Positions 25,001-36,380 of a DNA stretch of 64,000 nt are shown here, one piece after another. Each line of letters opens with the position of its first letter. The stretch's first letter is position 1. The notes beneath the pieces were generated by a model. The model made no database searches, was not told the origin of the DNA, and saw only the letters and a program-made list of their open reading frames with translations. Where the stretch lies: contig JAJKFJ010020979.1 in the NCBI GenBank assembly GCA_027382625.1, positions 186,001 to 250,000 of the forward strand. Reading direction: 5' to 3'. A program made the translations under genes and the position numbers. The DNA comes from Tetmemena sp. SeJ-2015 (lineage: Eukaryota > Ciliophora > Spirotrichea > Sporadotrichida > Oxytrichidae).

Positions 25001-25802
25001 TAGTTGATCGAATAAAACTTAGAATAAGTGAGAATAAAACTTTCAAGTAAGTTATCCAATTCATACGATTCATAACCTATTGGGCTCTCTAGGCTTCGAT
25101 AGATGGTTGCTGCTCTAAAATTTGGTACTTTTACTTGGTCTCATTACATTCTGAGCTCACAAAACTGCACTAAAGTAAGTAATAATTTTTAATTTAATTG
25201 TAGCTCAATAAACTAGGTTTATATGGATTGCCTGATAGATTCGTTTATAGAAGGTTCCACCCCGCCACCATCAATCCAGTCGTTGAAAATATCTGCGCTG
25301 TCGTTCATCACTATTTAATTTACTTTATGTGCTTGGTTTGGTTTGCCCATGACGTCGTATACATTTTCATACTGATTTAGAAAATGAGATAATTGTGATT
25401 GCGCAATATAAATAAATGATGAGGATTGTAAGAGCTTGAGGAATTAAAGTTGGACTAAGTTGTAGTTTTGAGGTTGTTTCTTCCTTTGGCTGGGGACTTA
25501 CTAATTACTCTGAACTGAATTGCATCCTCCTCATTTTAATGAGAGGAGCTTTTGGAGCCCAAATTTTTGGCCTATGCCTATCCAAAAATACTGTTATTAC
25601 TACCTTTTTGACTCATCTAGTTTGAGCTATAATGCTAAGCTTAGTTGGATTGGTTATTCCTAGATGAGGTTGAAGAGGAGGTGGAAGTGAATGGATGCTG
25701 CTGCTGTGAGTGGCTGGCATTTTGATTTATAAGTTGGTTTTTATTGGACTTTTAACTTGCGCCGCTGCTACTGTTGTTATGGTATTATTACGACGAAGAC
25801 AT
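19075..25802 (-). CDS. Leucine-rich-repeat protein with long Gln/Asn/Ser-rich regions
   Basis: On the minus strand ATG 25802 opens MSSSQQYHNNSSSGASQKSN. Coding then runs through at least seven MDS joins to TGA at 19077-19075. N-terminal third: Ser/Gln-rich, with an ordered patch (NQYENVYDVMGKPNQAHKV). At about 22,200-21,750 lie SDS22-like leucine-rich repeats (VNLKFLNVSGNQLSHFNL; LQLLDLSSNKITQIEQVTAL; LTTLSLQGNVIE). The C-terminal third is again Gln/Asn-rich with basic patches (RRQSYQPVKERSQTRLNVER). Joins near 25,200 and 25,020 are not resolved. Such LRRs usually mediate protein binding, often at the axoneme or basal body in ciliates; the partner here is unknown. The plus-strand frames across this region are shadows. 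Confidence 0.75.
20895..20925. other. IES, pointer GTT
   Basis: GTT at 20895-20897 and 20926-20928; 31 bp. On the coding (minus) strand removal joins VERSNFQLAN to ISRNENGRQNYK in the LRR gene. Confidence 0.8.
21304..21325. other. Short IES, pointer AAATTTAAA
   Basis: A 9-bp palindromic repeat AAATTTAAA at 21304-21312 and 21326-21334; 22 bp. On the minus strand it joins SVEDQFKF to YRDASRRVSNIGPNN in frame. Confidence 0.85.
22929..22980. other. IES, pointer TTAG
   Basis: TTAG at 22929-22932 and 22981-22984; 52 bp. On the minus strand it joins ISSNSQSK to VQQNSQKKQVPQ in the LRR gene. Confidence 0.75.
23694..23731. other. IES, pointer GTAATTAA
   Basis: GTAATTAA at 23694-23701 and 23732-23739; 38 bp. 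On the minus strand it joins SFADSLINY to GNGSVVHGISQ. Confidence 0.85.
24371..24404. other. IES, pointer GATCT
   Basis: GATCT at 24371-24375 and 24405-24409; 34 bp. On the minus strand it joins NQQNSYQIQ to EMTLHHQRQPNHQE. Confidence 0.8.
24566..24642. other. IES, pointer TCTTA
   Basis: TCTTA at 24566-24570 and 24643-24647; 77 bp. On the minus strand it joins GGHQKIQNK to INNIFSNQNSVTG, linking two blocks that otherwise look like separate genes. Confidence 0.75.
25384..25418. other. IES, pointer ATGAG
   Basis: ATGAG at 25384-25388 and 25419-25423; 35 bp. On the minus strand it joins NSSSSYNPH to FLNQYENVYDVMG. Confidence 0.8.
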
Positions 25803-25973
25803 TTTAAATATTATTTCTTCTTTCCCATCTAATCTTTCAAATAAATCAATCTTCTAATACAATAATCTCCAAGAATTGGTTGCAAAGATGTTAGTAAATT
25901 AAATTAAACTTAGAGTGAGGGTTATATTTCAGTTCATCAATTAAATTAGTTGTAATATAGCAAAAATAGAATA

Positions 25974-28263
25974 ATGTCTATCTATGGAGGCTTTGGCACT
26001 CGCCAGTAAGAGACAACCTATAATAAGTCTGTCTATAACCTTCTTTACTTGATGCAGCTCAAGATCTCTCGCAATAATAAATCCTGTAAGTTGTCTCACT
26101 CAATCAATAATCTAAGCTATGCTAGCACTTGCAGAGCTAAAAATTTCTTCGCTCACGCAAAATAATCTCTATGACAGTTTTCTTCAAGTTTATTGAAAAT
26201 TTTATAATCGAAGCATACATAATCTTTTCAAAATTCTCATTTTCTTTCGAAAACTTCTAATATATCCAAGGAAATTCATGTCTTAAAGTTAATTGGTTTA
26301 GTACCTTTTGATGAGCATCGTTTCCAAGCACTGTTTTCCAAACTTTACAACAGACTGTTTGTGATGGAGGAGTTTAAGTACCTCCCTCCTAAGTATTCTT
26401 ACGCAATGAAAGACTTAGCCTCGGATTTTGGTGTATTCGAGCGGGCTGATGTCTCCTCTGTAATAAGTGGTTCCACCAATATGAGCATGACTACAGCTTC
26501 AGGTTTCAATGTCAACTTTGCTAATAACTTCAAAGACGACACTAGTAGCTTAATTATTTATTATTAGATGAGAGAATATTTTGTAAGCATGTTCAAGGAG
26601 AAAGATATCACATCTTTCCCTTTGAGTCCGATTATGGAGCAGAGAGGACCATCACTCCAAACTCTCAAGCAAGGAGGCCCCTACTAGCAACAATACAACT
26701 CTTAAAAAGTATGGCAGCACCATATCAAGTAACAGTGCTCAAAAGAGTCAATCAAATGGCCCTCAAACCAGATTCAGAAACCCAGTTTACAACGAGATGA
26801 TGGGGCCCTAATCTATGAATGGAGGTGCTCTTTAGAGTATGTCCAAAAAGAGCAAGAGATCCATAAATAATCGGAAAGTTAGCCCCATGAGGGAGCGAAG
26901 CATGAATACCGGAAGTAGCTCTCAGCTCAACTATAGCATTCAACCTAATGGACCTTCTAATGCAAAAATGAATAACAGTTATAATGGAGGCAAATATCCC
27001 ACACCTGTTGGCAATTAAATCAACCCCATGAACAGAACTTCATACATGGAAGCTCAAATGAGAAATACAGGCAGCTCTATCAATTCTAGTGGCTTCATGT
27101 CTGACGATCAGAGATAAATTTAGAAGAGAAAGATACAATTGGCAAACGGATAAAAGCCTCTGCCTGTCGTTCCAGGAAGCAGAGATCCAAACTCTTTACC
27201 TACTACAATCAACAACAATAACATTGTAATAAACATCAATAAGAACTATAATGGTGGTGCTGGAGGTAGTACCGCTTCTAATGTATGGATTACGATTTGG
27301 TTCTGATATTTATGTATAGGGTGGAGGAAGCTTGATCAGAGGTGGTGACTTGCCATTGACTTAAGTTCATGAGGAATCACTAGAAGATCCAGATGAAAAT
27401 GGAATGGAAGATGAAGAAGGTGAAGAAGGAACTCCCGGTGGTAATTAAATCCCGGCTGCTTAATAAAAGACGAGACAGTCTCTTCAAATTTAACAAAATC
27501 ATTACACTCCCATGAAAAGAAGAGGAGAAGATATGCAAAGAGTGTAGCAACCTATGATAAGATCCACTGACAATTCTCTTCAAAACAGGGGGAAGTAAAT
27601 AGAGATTAGTTATTTGAAATATAATCAAACTTTAATTTGCTATACTTGAATTAAGCTAAGGGGCAGATGCTTTAAAATACTGGAAAATTCAGCATTAAGA
27701 AATGTAAGTGACTTCTTTTCGTAAAAATTTGCCTTTTCCATTCGCACAAACTGCTTATGTGAACTATTTGTTGAAATTTTGGAAGAATTAGTGAGTCACA
27801 GGAAACTGAGGTCGCTTAGCCCGAGGGAGGCATTTGAGTAAACTCAACAGCAGCCCTTCAACCTTCAAAATCAGAACTATGGAGCAGCCATGATGGCAAA
27901 TCCTATGGGAAATGTCCCCAGTGGAATAGGCAACGGAAATTACAACACAGCCAACAACAAAGTTACAACTATGTTCTATCATCACCCTGGAGCAGCTGCA
28001 ATGAACTCTATGTATTAAAGCGATGGAGAGTCCGGGATCATATCTTAAACAGAAGATTAAGAATAAAGTATTTCTATAATTAGTTTAATTTTCTATAAGA
28101 AGATGGAAACGGGTCTAGTTTGTATTATGGTGGTGGAAATGGCTACCAACAGCAAAGAATGGCGAATCCTTACGGAGCTTCGAGTTCAAGTCGCTAGACC
28201 TAGATTAGCAACAGAAGCAACCCAGTTAATCCATATTAGAAGAAATTTGTTAGAAGATAATGA
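25974..28263 (+). CDS. Conserved-looking N-terminal domain plus Asn/Ser/Gln-rich protein
   Basis: ATG 25974 starts MSIYGGFGTRQQETTYNKSV. A compact region follows: EIHVLKLIGLVPFDEHRFQA, then LFVMEEFKYLPPKYSYAMKD. After it come long Ser/Asn/Gln-rich stretches with an acidic patch (DENGMEDEEGEEG). Introns lie at 27283-27319 (37 nt) and 27704-27791 (88 nt). IESs at 27593 and 28051 are removed in frame. A TGA at about 26,174 disappears if a 15-bp segment bounded by TCT is removed. One extra C near 26,684 breaks the frame and looks like a homopolymer error. The end reads SRQTQISNRSNPVNPYQKK, TGA 28261-28263. The order of an ordered N-terminal domain and a disordered tail is clear; function is unknown. 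Confidence 0.7.
27593..27657. other. IES, pointer AAG
   Basis: AAG at 27593-27595 and 27658-27660; 65 bp including a TGA. Removal joins DNSLQNRGK to GQMLQNTGKFSIKK in frame. Confidence 0.8.
28051..28097. other. IES, pointer AGAAGAT
   Basis: AGAAGAT at 28051-28057 and 28098-28104; 47 bp. Removal joins SGIISQTED to GNGSSLYYGGGNGYQQQ in frame. Confidence 0.88.
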
Positions 28264-28346
28264 ATAAGTTAATTTATATTTTAGAGTAATTATTTTATCA
28301 GAAAATAATGTTTTAATAAAATAAAATAATTTTGAAATATTAAAAG

Positions 28347-28600
28347 AGTAAAAATGATCATTCATTTGTGAACTTGGATTTCCCAAATAGTTTTGATTAT
28401 CAAATAAATAGGAAAAACATTAAGCATGAACGCTTTACTTTCCTTGATGGCATCCTCAACTTTTAAAAAAGCATTTTAAGCAAATTCATCTGGGAGGCAA
28501 ATATGATTTTATTTTATGTGATTTATTTATCTATTGGAGGCAGTTGTTTTAGACAAAGAAGTCAATATTAAAGGTAAAAACATAATTGTACATTTTTATA
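28347..28600 (-). pseudogene. Duplicated C-terminal fragment of the 29771-31146 membrane protein gene
   Basis: About 250 bp is nearly identical to 29,765-30,005, in the same orientation and about 1.41 kb away. On the minus strand it reads LPDEFAQNAFLKVEDAIKES and then AFMLNVFPIYLIIKTIWEIQ, as in the full copy. The upstream part of the gene is absent, so this is a remnant of a tandem duplication rather than a whole gene. Confidence 0.65.
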
Positions 28601-28794
28601 TACCCATCTGATGCGGGAATGAGAAATGGAAATGGCTATATGTCTAATCTATCATATATGTGTATTAAGAGAATACTTAGCCAATTTTAGAGCTATTTTG
28701 AAATAAAATGGATATTAGACTTGTATAGTTGAATCAAATAAAAAATAAATATTGTTTAAAACTTGGATACGCAAATTTAATTATCAAAGTAGAT

Positions 28795-29615
28795 ATGGCA
28801 TGTCCACTTCGTTACTGCTGTTTCTTCTGTGCCTTCACAATAGTCGCAAACTTTTACTTATTGTTAACTTTACTATCTTCAACTTCTGACTTGGTTATCC
28901 AATTAAGCAAGGAAGACTCTGATATTTATGATATTATTCCAATACAAGAACCTCTTGATGGAGTTTAGTAATTCTACTAAAAAGTGGACTCATAATTAAT
29001 CTTTTTAAAAGTAATATTTTTTATATTAAAGAGTCTGAGACTACCCAAGCTTGGATTGATTTTGTCATCTGCCCTGATTCTAGTACACTAATTGGTTATT
29101 CTGTTTTTGAACTTTTTGTTATGTGTTATTATCTCTTTCATTTGGAAGTTAAACAGCATCTAAGCGGATTAAGTCGAGGAATCTTTCCCAGAAAACCCCT
29201 TTGTTTATATAAGAATAATCTAAATTTAAGTTAGTGGGGTCGTAACTTTACTTCTGGTATTCTTAAGGAATAGATACAACTTGAATCTCAAAACTCACAT
29301 CGTATACGCAACGATACTATTATTTGACATAATTCTTATTAAATACAATCTAATAGGAGAAGCGAGTCAGGAATTAATCAAACTATAAACCAAAACAATA
29401 ACAAAGACATTCTTTATTATTTAAAGTACTAAGTATAGCTAAGTTATTGCTTGGCAGTACCATTATGTATTGGAGGCAAACCTAAAACGAACGTTAATGA
29501 GTAAGATTAAACTAAGTAAAAGGAGCGCTCATGGTACTCAGATTATATGAGTGCTTGGTTAATGAGCTTGGCATTATATTTTTCTAATAAGTTTGTTCTC
29601 TCTAAATTTTATTGA
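28795..29615 (+). CDS. Small multi-pass membrane protein, family copy A
   Basis: ATG 28795 begins MACPLRYCCFFCAFTIVANF, a Cys-rich start running into a membrane segment. Later blocks include THIVYATILLFDIILIKYNL (membrane) and, at the end, SWYSDYMSAWLMSLALYFSN before KFVLSKFY and TGA at 29613-29615. Between blocks the frame changes, so introns or IESs separate them; I could not place their borders exactly. Copy B lies at 38221-39038 and a fragment at 44601-44762. The family is unknown to me. Confidence 0.55.
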
Positions 29616-29770
29616 ATATTTCCCAATTTGCTTCTTTCAAATTTTGGATATTTTATTTCACAAGCTACAATATAAAGCAAAATACCAAATCTCAAAAAAG
29701 TATTAATCTATTAAAAAAATAAGATTTGAAGTAATGAGTACTGTGATATGAAAAGAGTTTAAATGATTAT

Positions 29771-31146
29771 TCATTTGTGAACTTGGATTTCCCAAATAGT
29801 TTTGATTATCAAATAAATAGGAAAGACATAGAGCATGAACGCTTTACTTTCCTTGATGGCATCCTCAACTTTTAAAAAAGAATTTTAAGCAAATTCATCT
29901 GGGAGGCAAAGATGATTTTAACTTATGTGATTTATTTATCTATTGGAGGCAGTTGTTTTAGACAAAGAAGTCAATATTAAAGGTAAAAACATAATTGTAC
30001 CCTTTTTTATATCCCTTGATCTATCGCTGTAAATGAAAACTGTAAGTATTATGAGGTAGCCCCAAAAGCTGAAAATTACACCTGCAGCTCTTTAGAGACG
30101 CGTGTGCTTGTAGCGACTCATCCAGAGCATGAAAAAGTAGCCCACCAAAAACATAATATTTAGAGAGTGATTAAAATCCTGTTGCTTCTTAAATGAGTTC
30201 ATTAAATCCACAAAAGCTTCAATTGAAGGAAAAGTAAATTTTAAATTCATTATAAATATTTGCAATTGAAAGGTTAATCTTTCCGGATAGGTGGCCAGAT
30301 GCCGCGAAAGAAGAATGGAATTCATTTTAAGAGCACTATGGCGAATACTTTAGATAATTTTGAAAGAAGAGTCTGTAACTATATTGCTTGAAGTCTTGTT
30401 TATCATAGATAGCCTTTTCGCTCATCAAATAAGGTTTTTGTATATCAATTTTGTAGAATAAACTTACATTTTTTTTATTTAATAAGGCACTTCTAAAAAT
30501 GAATTTACATCATTAGTCTCTAAAATTTCATACTCTGGAATTTCATAATCAGCTACTTTGTGGTACAAGTTAGACTACTTTTTCTCGATATCAATGAATC
30601 CGGTCTCCTTGCAATTTGGTGGTTAGTAGAATAGCTTGCTAATTTTCCTCTCGTTATGGCTTCTTTCATCTAATTCGAATATTTTAATCAAATTATAATT
30701 ACCAGATGCAGGTATTAGGCATGGAAATGGCTCTAAGTCTAATTTAATGTCAATTATGGGTTCATAGTTTTGATAGTTGCTATAAAATAATTCAAGACTC
30801 TTTGGCTTCGCTCCCCCTTGACTTTGAATGTGTGAATATCCTTATTCTGTTTCATAGACCTCATCATATCTGAGGGAATTCTTGAGAGTTTCCTCGCTTG
30901 AATGTCTGAACTAGTTGTAGCTGCCAAGACCATTAAAGTAGAATTTGTCTTTCATGAGTGTGAAATAATTTCTTCGTTGCTTATCCCGTAGAATGCAAAT
31001 CTTCCTTCCTCCCAAATTTTCGTACTTACCAGAATAGACACGCTTGAATTCTTAACCACCATTCTTGGGCTCTCCCTCTTAATCTTTTTCGCACTCTTTG
31101 AATTTTATTGATGTGTGCTGATAGATACAGGACTCCCTCGTTCCAT
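29771..31146 (-). CDS. Membrane protein with soluble N-terminal domain, divergent from the 31189 gene
   Basis: Minus-strand ATG 31146 starts MERGSPVSISTHQQNSKSAK. Next is a soluble region (MKDKFYFNGLGSYNQFRHSS; YEPIIDIKLDLEPFPCLIPA). It is followed by hydrophobic segments (LNIMFLVGYFFMLWMSRY; GVIFSFWGYLIILTVFIYS; MLYVFPIYLIIKTIWEIQ) and TGA at 29773-29771. A short GTAAGT-type interruption lies near 31,000 and an unclear one near 30,460. An N-terminal fragment of a paralogue is at 37,440-37,726, and a C-terminal fragment at 28,347-28,600. I do not recognise the family. Confidence 0.6.
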
Positions 31147-31188
31147 AAATCCTCAAATAAGATTAATAAAATATGCTTTATTCATTAA

Positions 31189-31458
31189 ATGGAGAATTCA
31201 TTTCATATAAGTCAGAGAGAATATTACAGACGAGGAGATGATTCTTCCCGCTATAAACTCCAGAACTCACTAGACAAAGGAAGCGAAGAACACACAAGCT
31301 GAGTTGATATTAGTCCTATCTTGGAACAAGGATTTTATAAGAAATATTTTCCTAAAACTCCTTCCAGTCTTTACCTTTACCCATGCACTCTACAATTTAG
31401 CACTCTAAACTTTTATCGACTGATTACTAAACAAAATTTTTAAACAAGGTTGGATTGA
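31189..31458 (+). CDS. Short protein with one in-frame TGA (possible 15-bp IES)
   Basis: ATG 31189 opens MENSFHISQREYYRRGDDSS, then YKLQNSLDKGSEEHTS, and meets TGA at 31300-31302. The same frame continues as VDISPILEQGFYKKYFPKTP and on to TGA 31456-31458. Removing 15 bp between two AG dinucleotides (from 31,297) gives HTSPILEQG and removes the stop. A base error or a genuine short protein are alternatives. The gene is divergent from the 29771-31146 gene and lies about 350 bp from the TBE, so its 3' part may be interrupted. Function unknown. Confidence 0.45.
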
Positions 31459-31813
31459 ATTTGCAAAAGGATGCTAAAAATTTTGTTTTAATTTTGTTTA
31501 AATTGACCCTTTTTTAAGGGTTTTAAATTTAGCTTCATTAATTGGGATTCTATTTATAAAACTTAATATAAAATTTTAATTCTCGCAAAAGCACTCAATA
31601 AATAATATTGTTTCATTGAAAGCAAAGATGTTAATTTATAATAAAACATGGAGATAATCCTTTATATGATTAGTCTTATCATTTGCCTCATACTGATGGG
31701 ATAATTCTTGAACTAACTGAATAGATGTTACAAAAGGATTGTAGAGTACAGCAGATAACACTTTTTTATTTTACTATTTTATAAGGTCCTTTTTTTAATT
31801 TAAAAAATTCATT
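31459..31813. other. AT-rich spacer before the TBE
   Basis: No convincing coding frame. Homopolymer runs increase toward the transposon edge. It may be an IES that received the TBE. Confidence 0.35.
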
Positions 31814-31900
31814 AAAAACCCCCAAAAAAATTTTGATAAGAAAATTGAAAATAAGTTGTGAAAATTTAAATTTTTCTTTTTTAAAATTTTTTGTAATTTT
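31814..31900. repeat. Left terminal inverted repeat of the TBE
   Basis: Starts AAAAACCCCCAAAAAAA, a C4A4-like tip. The inner part (AAAATAAGTTGTGAAAATTT...) pairs with the right end. Confidence 0.75.
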
Positions 31901-34900
31901 GCGAGTCAACGCAAAATTACTCAAAAAATAATTTACTTTGATCCATCCTATCTCGTTTTTTTTGACTCAAAGGGGAATGGGATGAAATTCACCCTTATCA
32001 GTAATTTAATAGCCAAAAATCAACCCCCATCGCAAAAAATGTTGAGATTTTGGGCCAGGGGCCCCCTATACTCTGGGCATTTGAAAGTAGCTTTGCAGAT
32101 GAGAAATTAGGAGTTGAGCTGTTCCTCTTTCGAACTTCTAAGTTTCAAATTTCAATAAATTATTTGATTATCCTAAAACTCTTCCCACTAAGCGCCCCTT
32201 CATTTTGGGAAATAGCGCGCAAAGATCTTCCCATAGATATTTTTCCTTTATCTAAAGATCTCTCCGTAACTGAAGCAAACATCTATCGTTGAAATGGCTA
32301 AGGGAAAAAACTGGGGAATCGAGTGAAAGCGGGGTTAAATAGGACTTCACAAAAGCCATTTTTTTTAAAATTTAATTTGAAAATATTTAACGACTAGCTC
32401 CCTCAGGTGTGAAGGGATGGTGAAGTTTGAAATTTTGGCTGACGAAGCGGGTTTTTTCACCCCAAAACCCCCCTTAAATGAAGAAGATTTGGTACAAAAA
32501 AGCACGATAACATAAAATTTAAAACGAGTAGAAAGTAAAAAACAAACAAGGGGCGTTACTTGCGGAATCGGGGCGAAAAACTCAGGCTTAAAAGTTAAAT
32601 GCCCTTCATCCTGGGCCCCTATAAAGCGAGAGCGAAATTTTGCTTTCCCCTTAAAAAGGGCTCAGAGAGAAGATGACGGGACGGTGAGTTTCGTTCTACT
32701 GGGTTGAAAACCTCAGCGTACACAAGCCCAAAGGAAGCAAAAAGGCATACGCTGGTTGAAATCACCCCTTTTTTTAAATTTTTTCCTTTCTCCCAAGGGG
32801 TTTAAACGGTATTGATTTTTTACGGGTTATTGGGAAACCCTTATTTAAAAGGGACCCCCATAAGAACTGCTGCCTTTTTGGCACTTAAATTGCATTTTTA
32901 AAGCTATCGATACAGAGGATTTAATAGTGAGTAGTTAAAAAGGATTTGGAAAAGAAGAGAAACAAAGTTTGTGCGAGATAAAGTAGAGTGAATTTTTGGG
33001 AAAAAGTATTTAAGCTTAATTAATGATTTTAAGCACTTTTGCTTATCTGGGAAAAAGGGGATTCTTAAGGGGTTCCTTTCCCCTCTTCTTTGGGGCCAGA
33101 TGGACCTACCCCTTTCTCATCTTCAAACCTGTTTCCCCGGTTCAAAAGTGAAATCTCGCCCGTCCCAAAAGTTTTGTATAGTGAAAAGGAAGGGTTTTTT
33201 GCTCAACCTGGGAATGTTTTTGGGGGTTTAATTTTTTTTTCCGTTGCCCTTTTTGAATACCTTTGCTCTCTCCTTCTTTTAAGTAGAGCCATTTGGCCAG
33301 GGTTTCTCAAAACGGGTTTAAACTCAAAACTTACAAAGAGAAGTAGGGATACTTCTGAAGCTGCTCAAACCATTCTTTACCTGATAACTTTTTTCCTTGT
33401 TTCCCCTTTGGGTCGTTCTCCTCTACTTAGAACCCTCTTCCTGTGTGCATTTAAAAATGATCTCTTTGAGGTATCTGCACGTAAAGGGACAAGGACGCCA
33501 AAGAAGACCTTCTTTTTCGGGAAACCTTGTTTGAGGGGTTGTTCCTTGTTAGGAAGGAATAGAGCAACCCCCGGGGATCTCCCATCCCCGTCTACATATT
33601 AATGAAAATTCTCGGGAATAGTTTGGGATCTCCATCATGTTAACATCAAATTTTTTTGAGAATTTTCTTCTCTTTCAGCAAAAATTTGGCTTTAAAGGAA
33701 AACGAGATCTTTTTTCCCCATACATTGCCCGGCGGGAAAACAAACCCAACTAAGTTTTATTGCTATTTTCCATATGAGGCTTCTTACCTTGCTAATTTGG
33801 GTACCTGTAGAGGTTTTCCTTTTCTTGGGAAAACCTGTTGCCCAACTCTTGCGCTTCCACTTTTAATCGCTTAACATTCAAGTTTTCCCCCCACCCTTTG
33901 CTCGAGAACTCGTTTTCTATTTGAAAATAAAAAGGTTATTATTATTGATCAAAGACCCAAAACCGAAGCAAAAGTTTTACTTTTTAAAATAGTGAGATCC
34001 ATAGGATGACAACCCGGAAAAAAAGATGGGAGCTAGAGCAAAGGGGAAATCAGGTGCAAGTTGTGAAAAAGGAGCCCCTTTTTTATGGGGTGGCTCCATT
34101 AAATTAATACAAATTTAAAATATTTAAAAACTTTAATTAGTGGGAATACTAAAGTTCCCTGCAAAAAAATTTAGTTGAATTCAATCGCGTTGCAATGAAA
34201 TTAGTACCCAGCTATTTTTAAGCCTTTCGTGACGTCGAAATTACAACATGGTTGCCAAGGGAAATTTAGTAGCACTACTAACTGCGTTTTGAATTTAAAA
34301 CCCGAAGCAAAATCAAGCAGAATAAGAGATAAATATGGAGCTATTAATAAAAAATAAGAAAGTGAAGAACATCAATAACTGCCCTCTTTTGCACTCTGAT
34401 GTTCTGGGGTGAGGCTCTGCACCTAGGAAACAGCATACATAATAATAAGGGGCCGGGCTCTTCAAAATTTTAAAAATTTAATTTAAGAGGGCAACCAACC
34501 TAGCTAAAACAAGTAAAACCTTAGCAAACACAAGCTAAACTAATGTTCGGAAAGCAACCAAAAAATGCTTTGTGCACTAAGTGCAAGGGGGGCTCTCTAA
34601 ACTTGAGCTCGGGGGCAAGAGATCTCTGTGCTTTAAATTGTAAAACCCCAAGAGTTAAAGAAGTCGGTGGGCTTTTAAAAACTATGGGCACCTGATGCTC
34701 CTGGGGGTTGCTGCTCCAGAGATAAAAATGAGGAGAAGAAACTTTTTAAATTTTCGAGTAATGTAAAACGACAGTTCGAATACCCTAAAGAGTTTAAAGC
34801 GGCACATAAAGGAAGTCCATCAAAACAAATTTAAAATCTTTGTTTAAGCATTAGAAAAAATGGACGGGCGCTATCCCCTTTCTCAACTTTGAGCAAACTT

Positions 34901-36014
34901 CTTTCCCTGCTTTTTCCCCAAGGAACACATGGAGAAGAAGCCCTGGCCGAGTTCGTAATTTTAGGATAAAGAAACTTTAAAAAATGGTGCCAGCTTTAAA
35001 AGGCAAGCACGATACCCTTTACAAGGTTCAACTAAAGAGGAAAACAAAAGGAGAAGAAGAGGGAAAATTGAGTTCATGAATCAGAAGCCTTTGTGTATGG
35101 TGTCAGTAAAGTTTTTTAGCTAGCTCAAAGCAAGACTCCATGCTTGAGAGTTGTAACTTTGGAGGGGTGTGTTCCAAAAATTTCCTTTCCCCTTTCTGAT
35201 GCGAAGCGAAGAGACACCATCAAAACAAAAAAAGTATGCTTACAAAATCTTCCCTTACGAATACCTTGTAAAGAAGGAAAGGGGAGGTCTTGAGTTCGCG
35301 AACAAAATGAAAAGTGTTGAGAGAAAACGAGGGGCAAAAACTTGAAGTACGTTCTTTTATCTTTTCTGGTGTTTTTTAAGGGTCATAAATTTCATCGCCA
35401 TTCGCCTTTCCCAAATGGGAGAACACACAAAAGAATTTTTCAGCACGAGGCGCAAAAAAGTACTAGCTTTCTGCTATTCCACTCACTCGTTAGAGGAGTG
35501 ATGGAGTTGCATGATTGGGGTTCGTGCACAGAGATCTCAAGCCAAAAGGAAATCATGGTAAAAAATTTGAAAAATCGAAAACTGTCCTGGGCTTCAACAG
35601 AGTTGTAAGAAGAGGGAAAAATTGAGGAAGCTGGGGGCAAGGGAACCGGGTACTTCCCAAGAAAAGACTTGGCTCAACGGTTCAGTGCAGTGGGGCATTT
35701 GGTCAAAAGTTCCAACTACTTGAATGCGATATGAAAACCCGAGGGAAAACTACTAGTGTGAAATTTAAGATGATGCAATATAATTTTGCAACAAGACATT
35801 TTTAAGATAGACAAAGGGATCAAAAACCTTTTTAAAAAGTTAGTAAACAAAGGAAAAAATCAAACAACCTATGAAAACCCAACACTCAGTTATCTGAAAT
35901 AAGGAAGCACTTAAAGGGAATTAAAAATTTAGAGAAAAATGAGACAGACTTCAAGGTCACCTTCCTTAAAAAGACTTTTTGATTTCCTGTTTAGGGTTAA
36001 AATTTAAACATGAT

Positions 36015-36103
36015 TAAAAAGTATTTTAAAAAAGAAAAATTTAAATTTTACCAACTTATTTTAACCCTTTTTTAAACATTTTATGGGGTTTTTGGGGGTT
36101 TTT
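36015..36103. repeat. Right terminal inverted repeat of the TBE
   Basis: Complement of the left repeat, ending GGGGTTTTTGGGGGTTTTT. The target-site duplication cannot be fixed because the flanks are A/T runs. Confidence 0.75.
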
Positions 36104-36245
36104 AAATTTCCCCAGACTTAAACTTCTAATTTGTATTAAAATATAATTAAAATTTAAAACGATCATGTCATTCCTTTGATGATTTACATTTCTACAATAG
36201 CATTCAATCTTTCCTACTATTGCCAAATAATGTAAATTGTTTTTT

Positions 36246-36380
36246 AAAAACAATATTAAATTTTAAATTTAAATTAAATTAAAATTAAATTTTAAATTTA
36301 ATTTTAAATTAAAATTTAAATTTAATTTAAAATTAAAAAATTAATTAAATACATTAATGAATAAATAAATAAATAAATCC
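36246..36380. repeat. Pure A/T low-complexity block
   Basis: More than 100 bp composed almost only of A and T, with interleaved AAATTT/TTTAAA palindromes. It ends in a short AAAT microsatellite (36,357-36,378). Confidence 0.8.

Larger units (their letters stand above)
31814..36103. mobile_element. TBE-type transposon (telomere-bearing element), degenerate copy
   Basis: The ends are inverted. The left begins A5C5A7 at 31814; the right ends G4T5G5T5 at 36103. Inside, a 40-bp stretch (left about 31,849-31,888) matches the complement of the right end with two differences. Total length is 4,290 bp. TBEs of Oxytricha are about 4.1 kb, carry C4A4 repeats at the tips and encode a DDE transposase plus two other proteins. 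Here the longest stop-free frame on the plus strand is 170 codons (33090-33602), which I do not recognise, and no intact transposase frame is visible. The interior has inflated homopolymers, so either decay or consensus errors explain the broken frames. Another CCCCAAAACCCC-like string lies at 32460-32473. Confidence 0.7.

Noticed and set aside
28347..28600. Plus-strand reading of the 250-bp repeat as protein (FVNLDFPNSFDYQ...)
   Set aside because: The minus-strand reading continues the adjacent membrane-protein gene and ends in TGA; differences between the two copies fit minus-strand codons slightly better.
31815..31830. Telomere or chromosome end
   Set aside because: The C5A7 string is short, paired with an inverted copy 4.3 kb away, and internal; it fits transposon tips rather than a chromosome end.
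33090..33602. 170-codon ORF inside the TBE
   Set aside because: No recognisable motif, and it lies in homopolymer-inflated sequence where stop-free runs are unreliable; not called as a gene.
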